Below, in pieces: positions 6,179 to 9,706 of a stretch of DNA of 9,706 nucleotides (within the stretch, counting starts at the first letter, position 1; every line of letters begins with the position of its first letter). The position numbers and the translations under genes were made by a program. The DNA is from an uncultured Fidelibacterota bacterium (GTDB lineage Bacteria; Marinisomatota; Marinisomatia; Marinisomatales; UBA1611). The stretch is from the NCBI GenBank assembly GCA_913041325.1, contig CAJWHU010000048.1, positions 1 through 9,706 of the forward strand, read 5' to 3'. The notes beneath the pieces were generated by a model. It saw nothing but the letters and a program-made list of their open reading frames with translations, did not search any database and was not told the origin of the DNA.

Positions 6179-7152
6179 CGTATCAATTTATTATACCTTT
6201 CACATAATAATTTGAAATAAAATTTATCGACAGTTTTTGATGCATATCGTATTGTATCTAATATTACTAAATTTTTCCCTTTTTCACTTTTTGTGGTTTT
6301 ATTAAGAATTATTTTCTCAGCAAGGCTTATAAATGATTTTTTGTTGAAACTTGAGGATCTATAATCTTCTTTTGTCAAATTTTGGTTTCCACCTAAATCT
6401 TTCATTTCATTAAGCCAATGGCTCAGCTCCCGGCGATAGCCTTTTATGCGCACATAATCACCAGCCCATATTCTATCTATAGCAGAAAAATATAATAAAT
6501 CTACACTCAAATTAACCATTTTTCTTATCTCATCAGGACTAACACTGCATGCCTTGTGAACAGCAGCGGGTTTCTCCATGCGCAGCTGTTCAAACATACA
6601 TTGTATAAAAACCCAATTATCTTCTTTCCTCTCTTGAAATTGATATGCTCTAAGTATATGATATGTAAAGACAGCATACTTCGGAGAGTTTTGAAGGGCA
6701 AACTCAACTAAGACATCCAGGACCGCCCTGGATCTATCAGAAACAATAAATATTTTACACATAAGCAACTTTAGCTCAGCCCAGTTCCCTTTTTGGTAAG
6801 CGTCTTCTAGGTCACCAATGAAGGCTGAATTTATTTTATCATTACCGATAATTTTTTCTGGGTCATCAATATTTTTATCTTCAAAATTAAATTCTGAAAG
6901 ATAATTAATGGCAAAGTTAATTAGAGATTTTGAGGGTTTATCCCTATCATCACCTATGATATTTTTGATAGAGTTCATTACGCATACCGGGTGATAGTTT
7001 AAATCGCCTTTATATTTAACTAAAACACTGGCACATATTATTTCATGAATTGTATTTACAAGGTCAATACCTCCTAAATGTGACATTGCAATATCTTTTG
7101 CTAAAGAGATATTTTTGCTAATTAAGGCGTTTCTTAGCCTTATTTTTGACAT
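6175..7152 (-). CDS. unrecognised helical protein, possible internal duplication
   Basis: I do not recognise this family. The 325 residues look almost wholly alpha-helical and soluble, with no signal peptide or membrane helix. Two stretches share a layout: residues about 7-66 (LRNALISKN..., ending YHPVCVMNSIKNI) and about 114-172 (LEDAYQKGN..., ending TYHILRAYQF). Each begins with an LxxA helix and ends in a His-containing helix (H54 and H165), suggesting an ancient repeat. Further histidines are H25, H36, H199 and H245, so a metal or heme site is conceivable but unproven. The C-terminal third is Lys-rich. The gene starts 12 nt after the lipoprotein gene, with a weak GGA before the ATG, and overlaps the metallo-hydrolase by 4 nt. 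Tight linkage suggests a function shared with that enzyme. Confidence 0.8.
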   Translation of the reverse strand: MSKIRLRNALISKNISLAKDIAMSHLGGIDLVNTIHEIICASVLVKYKGDLNYHPVCVMNSIKNIIGDDRDKPSKSLINFAINYLSEFNFEDKNIDDPEKIIGNDKINSAFIGDLEDAYQKGNWAELKLLMCKIFIVSDRSRAVLDVLVEFALQNSPKYAVFTYHILRAYQFQERKEDNWVFIQCMFEQLRMEKPAAVHKACSVSPDEIRKMVNLSVDLLYFSAIDRIWAGDYVRIKGYRRELSHWLNEMKDLGGNQNLTKEDYRSSSFNKKSFISLAEKIILNKTTKSEKGKNLVILDTIRYASKTVDKFYFKLLCERYNKLIR

Positions 7153-7164
7153 AGTTCCAGAGTG

Positions 7165-7818
7165 TTATTTTTTTGTTGGGCCTAAGTACAGAAATAGTTG
7201 AGCTGATAAACCGGCACCTTTTGAAAATTGTGTTGGCCAATTACCCTCTGGATCCTTATGAGGGAAGTCCTCATTGTCATCAAAACCTGCTCTTGGATCA
7301 TGAAAGTAGCCAAGCTCGAATCCCCATCTGTATCCCATACGCCTACCTAGTAAAAAACCAAATCTCACACTCCTATCATTACCCTCCCCAGGATTTTCAT
7401 AATTGCCATCCGGAATTATCATAGTTCTAAAGCCTGTCCAACCAATTTTATATGGGTTAATTTTCCCCTTCCGGCTTATGCCTTTAAACATATAATAGGT
7501 AAAATCAAACCCAGAGTTTGGGGAAATACTGTAAGCAATATTCAACATATCCCATCTTGCATCTCTTTTTGATAAAATTCTACTTATATCAACTCCAGTA
7601 CCGGAAAATGGGATGCCCAGTTTAAAACCAACATCTGTGTACTTGTTCAAACCATGCCTCCACCATATTACAGGAATGACATTTTCTACAGCAAATGAAA
7701 AACCAACATTTGTTTGACCTTTTACCGGCATTTGAGGTAGGACAGGTGGGTGAGAAGCGCAACTTTTAAATAGTAACAAAAAAATGGGAAAAAGAAGAAA
7801 TAAGTTCTTAACAGTCAT
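7165..7818 (-). CDS. putative outer-membrane lipoprotein / small beta-barrel protein
   Basis: The 217 residues start with a hydrophobic signal (residues 4-17) ending in FKSC (C20), a loose lipobox; the -3 residue is Phe rather than the usual Leu, so lipidation is likely but not certain. The rest is beta-rich with many aromatics and Gly (VGFSFAVENVIPVIWW, VGFKLGIPF, VRFGFLLGRRMGYRWGFELG) and ends with the strand AQLFLYLGP, a pattern typical of small outer-membrane barrels. The product is probably cell-envelope located. No specific family is recognised. It follows the large exported protein after 53 non-coding bases, and the helical protein begins 12 nt after its stop, so it may head the downstream gene set. 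No clear ribosome-binding site or promoter is visible before its ATG. Confidence 0.75.
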   Translation of the reverse strand: MTVKNLFLLFPIFLLLFKSCASHPPVLPQMPVKGQTNVGFSFAVENVIPVIWWRHGLNKYTDVGFKLGIPFSGTGVDISRILSKRDARWDMLNIAYSISPNSGFDFTYYMFKGISRKGKINPYKIGWTGFRTMIIPDGNYENPGEGNDRSVRFGFLLGRRMGYRWGFELGYFHDPRAGFDDNEDFPHKDPEGNWPTQFSKGAGLSAQLFLYLGPTKK

Positions 7819-7871
7819 GATATTAAGAAGCTACGTATAACTTTGTGAGATTAAAATAAAAATTGGCTTAT

Positions 7872-9662
7872 TTATTTTAAGTATATCATTTTTCTGCTAA
7901 CAATTACAGGGGGTGCCTCATTAACAGTTGCATGCAATGTCGTAAAATAAATACCTGTAGCGCGGTCTTTACCATCCCAGATGTAGTTATAGCTACCTTT
8001 TCTAAATAATTCATTATCTATAAGCTTGTCATGAACTCTACCTTTAGCATCCGTTATGTAAAGATTTAAAATTGCATCCTCAAGCAGGTCGAATGAAATT
8101 TTGGTTTGACTGTTAAAAGGATTTGGATAATTCTGATAAATAACAAATAATTCCGGCAAAAGATCATCCTTATAATAACTTTCTGAAACATTATTTTTGC
8201 TACCGATTGTGTAATTATCAGATTGAACCCACTTACCACCATCAGGTGAGCGCGCGATAGAAAATGCTACTGTATCTAACAAAATATATTCAAGTACCTT
8301 AGAGTAACTTTCCTCCACCTCATTGAGACTAATAGAAATAGGCAAAATGACATCTTCTTGGAAGAAGAAAGAGGTATCAACAATAATATCATGATCTAAA
8401 ATTCGATTATAACTAAACCTCCATAGTATTCTTTCTTTGTCAGAAACTGTATAATGACAGACCGACTTAGGAGTTCCTGATATTTCAATCTCTACCCCAA
8501 GATCATTAGGACTCCAAATAATCTCATTTATCCATAGAGAAGATTTATCAGCCTGTATACGAATGTTTGGCGAATTCTGATAGTCCAATGTATTTCCCTC
8601 AAGGGGGATGAGGTCGTTCTCAAGTGTGTAAATAATTGATTTATTTTTTAATATAGGTACGCGTTGAATTAATTTATCCTTAATTCTTAACTCAGCGTAG
8701 TTCCAGTGCGATGGAACTGTCATAAAAAAATAGTCCATATCATTTTTTTTGCGTTCAGTTATATCAATATATTCCTCCTCAGAAAGAATATAAACATCTT
8801 TGTTTTCCATCGCTCTTGGATGAAAAGACTGTATTTGCAGTAATTGGTTTTGATTTTCATCTAGTTGTGAGCTAATTATTCTAAGGGGAGAAGTAGTGTT
8901 TAAAACTTCAAAAGCGCTGTAGTACTGCTCATGAAGTATGTTCCAATCAAAACGAATTTGTGATATAATATCCTCCACCATACCATTCCATGATTCTGGA
9001 TCAAGATAAAGTAGATTTCTATGTTTTTTTTCATAACTAAAGATTTCTATTTCAAAACTTGGATCACTTATCATGTCATCAATCATTGATATTGATGGGC
9101 TCATTGTTTCTAAATATTTTAGTGGGAAAGCTTCAATCCAGTTATTTGTTGACTGATAATTAACTTTATCTAATAGATCTATAAACAGAGACAGTTCTGC
9201 ACTAGATAGTATCCCGTTTAATTTTTTAGTGATGTGACTGAAAACTATATCTTCCAAAGCATTAAAATTTCTTATTTTGTGTAATTCTGTCTCAGCCTCC
9301 AGACAATTAGCAAATGGAGGCATAATATTATTGGCGATGTATTTTTCACCTTTTACATCTATAAATTCCAATTTGTAAAAGTATCTTTCTCCAGGATCGC
9401 AATGAGAATCTAAGTATTTTGTGTTTTCAGGCTCCACTTTTGCAAGCAGTATAAACTCTTTTTGACCAAATTTTTTGAAAAATAGGTTCACAAATTGAAG
9501 TTCGATTTTTGGTTTTGACCAAGATAAAAGAATTGATTGTTCTCCATCGTAGGCGGATAGCTCTACTGGTAATGGTTTGATGGGTGTAGTTTTTTTTGAA
9601 TTCTCAAACCCCTCTAATGCGTTCAGAGAAATAAAAAACAATATTATTTTGATTAATTCCAT
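7872..9662 (-). CDS. exported protein with FnIII-like N-terminal domain and FlgD-like/T9SS-type C-terminal domain
   Basis: The 596 residues start with a signal-peptide-like segment (MELIKIILFFISLNAL). An FnIII-like domain follows at about 31-113 (ILLSWSKP, then PGERYFYKLEFIDVKG). A central region of about 390 residues has no recognisable motif, helical in its first half and beta-rich in the second. The C-terminal domain (509-596) is a FlgD-Ig/Por-secretion-like unit: YQNYPNPFNS at its head, then LNLYITDAKGRV, YIWDGKDRATGIYFTTL and the terminal SRKMIYLK. In FCB bacteria such ends direct proteins through type IX secretion or anchor them at the surface, so this is probably a secreted or cell-surface protein. 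Cysteines C88 and C120 are present. No ribosome-binding site is obvious before the ATG. The cargo function is unknown; no catalytic motif was seen. Confidence 0.8.
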   Translation of the reverse strand: MELIKIILFFISLNALEGFENSKKTTPIKPLPVELSAYDGEQSILLSWSKPKIELQFVNLFFKKFGQKEFILLAKVEPENTKYLDSHCDPGERYFYKLEFIDVKGEKYIANNIMPPFANCLEAETELHKIRNFNALEDIVFSHITKKLNGILSSAELSLFIDLLDKVNYQSTNNWIEAFPLKYLETMSPSISMIDDMISDPSFEIEIFSYEKKHRNLLYLDPESWNGMVEDIISQIRFDWNILHEQYYSAFEVLNTTSPLRIISSQLDENQNQLLQIQSFHPRAMENKDVYILSEEEYIDITERKKNDMDYFFMTVPSHWNYAELRIKDKLIQRVPILKNKSIIYTLENDLIPLEGNTLDYQNSPNIRIQADKSSLWINEIIWSPNDLGVEIEISGTPKSVCHYTVSDKERILWRFSYNRILDHDIIVDTSFFFQEDVILPISISLNEVEESYSKVLEYILLDTVAFSIARSPDGGKWVQSDNYTIGSKNNVSESYYKDDLLPELFVIYQNYPNPFNSQTKISFDLLEDAILNLYITDAKGRVHDKLIDNELFRKGSYNYIWDGKDRATGIYFTTLHATVNEAPPVIVSRKMIYLK

Positions 9663-9706
9663 TGTTTACAGGAGTATTGGGTGAGACTTAATTTCTGTGA
9701 AATAAT
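9663..9706. other. right-edge sequence upstream of the exported-protein gene
   Basis: These 44 bases precede the start codon of the exported protein. I see no good Shine-Dalgarno and no clear promoter hexamers, and the stretch is too short to judge an upstream gene. Confidence 0.4.

Noticed and set aside
5856..6215. Plus-strand 119-codon frame opposite the metallo-hydrolase
   Set aside because: The minus strand encodes the intact HLHFDH metal site here, so the antisense frame is a shadow.
6525..6707. Second minus-strand frame inside the helical-protein gene
   Set aside because: It overlaps the 325-codon frame in another phase, is only 60 codons long and has no ribosome-binding support.

Overview
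This is an AT-rich window (roughly one third GC by eye). Every credible gene lies on the minus strand and reads from right to left. I see no RNA genes, mobile elements, CRISPR arrays or transposase fragments. The rightmost gene ends in a FlgD-like / type-IX-secretion-style C-terminal domain with a YQNYPNPFNS motif and an SRKMIYLK tail. The gene at the left edge looks like a fused-type E1 2-oxoacid dehydrogenase. Both are common in the Fibrobacteres-Chlorobi-Bacteroidetes superphylum. With the AT-rich, tightly packed layout this suggests an FCB-group bacterium, possibly a marine Marinimicrobia (SAR406)-like lineage; that placement is inference.

Right part (9706 to 4598), in transcription order: a 596-residue exported protein with an FnIII-like N-terminus and a secretion-sorting-type C-terminus; a putative outer-membrane lipoprotein/beta-barrel protein; an unrecognised helical protein of 325 residues; a metallo-beta-lactamase-fold hydrolase; a DUF309 protein; and a stand-alone, degenerate response-regulator receiver domain. 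The last four are packed with a 4-nt overlap, an 8-nt overlap and a 2-nt gap, so they look co-translated. Their joint function is unknown.

Middle (4597 to 4380): a 218-bp non-coding gap, the largest in the window. It holds an 8-bp inverted repeat and a weaker hairpin, and is the most likely site for a promoter or leader of the next operon.

Left part (4379 to 1): a tight operon of a QueD-like pterin synthase, a YhhQ-type queuosine precursor transporter, GTP cyclohydrolase I (folE), dihydrolipoamide dehydrogenase (lpd), lipoate octanoyltransferase (lipB) and the start of a 2-oxoacid dehydrogenase E1, cut by the window edge. The first three link pterin/deazaguanine synthesis (GTP to dihydroneopterin triphosphate to a carboxy- or pyruvoyl-tetrahydropterin) with import of queuosine precursors. 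The last three serve one lipoylated dehydrogenase complex: E1 decarboxylates the 2-oxoacid, LipB supplies the octanoyl group that becomes lipoyl on E2, and Lpd is E3.

The most notable point is that the QueD-like enzyme has Asp where the family's catalytic Cys is expected, while its zinc histidines and other active-site residues are intact. Its true product is therefore open.
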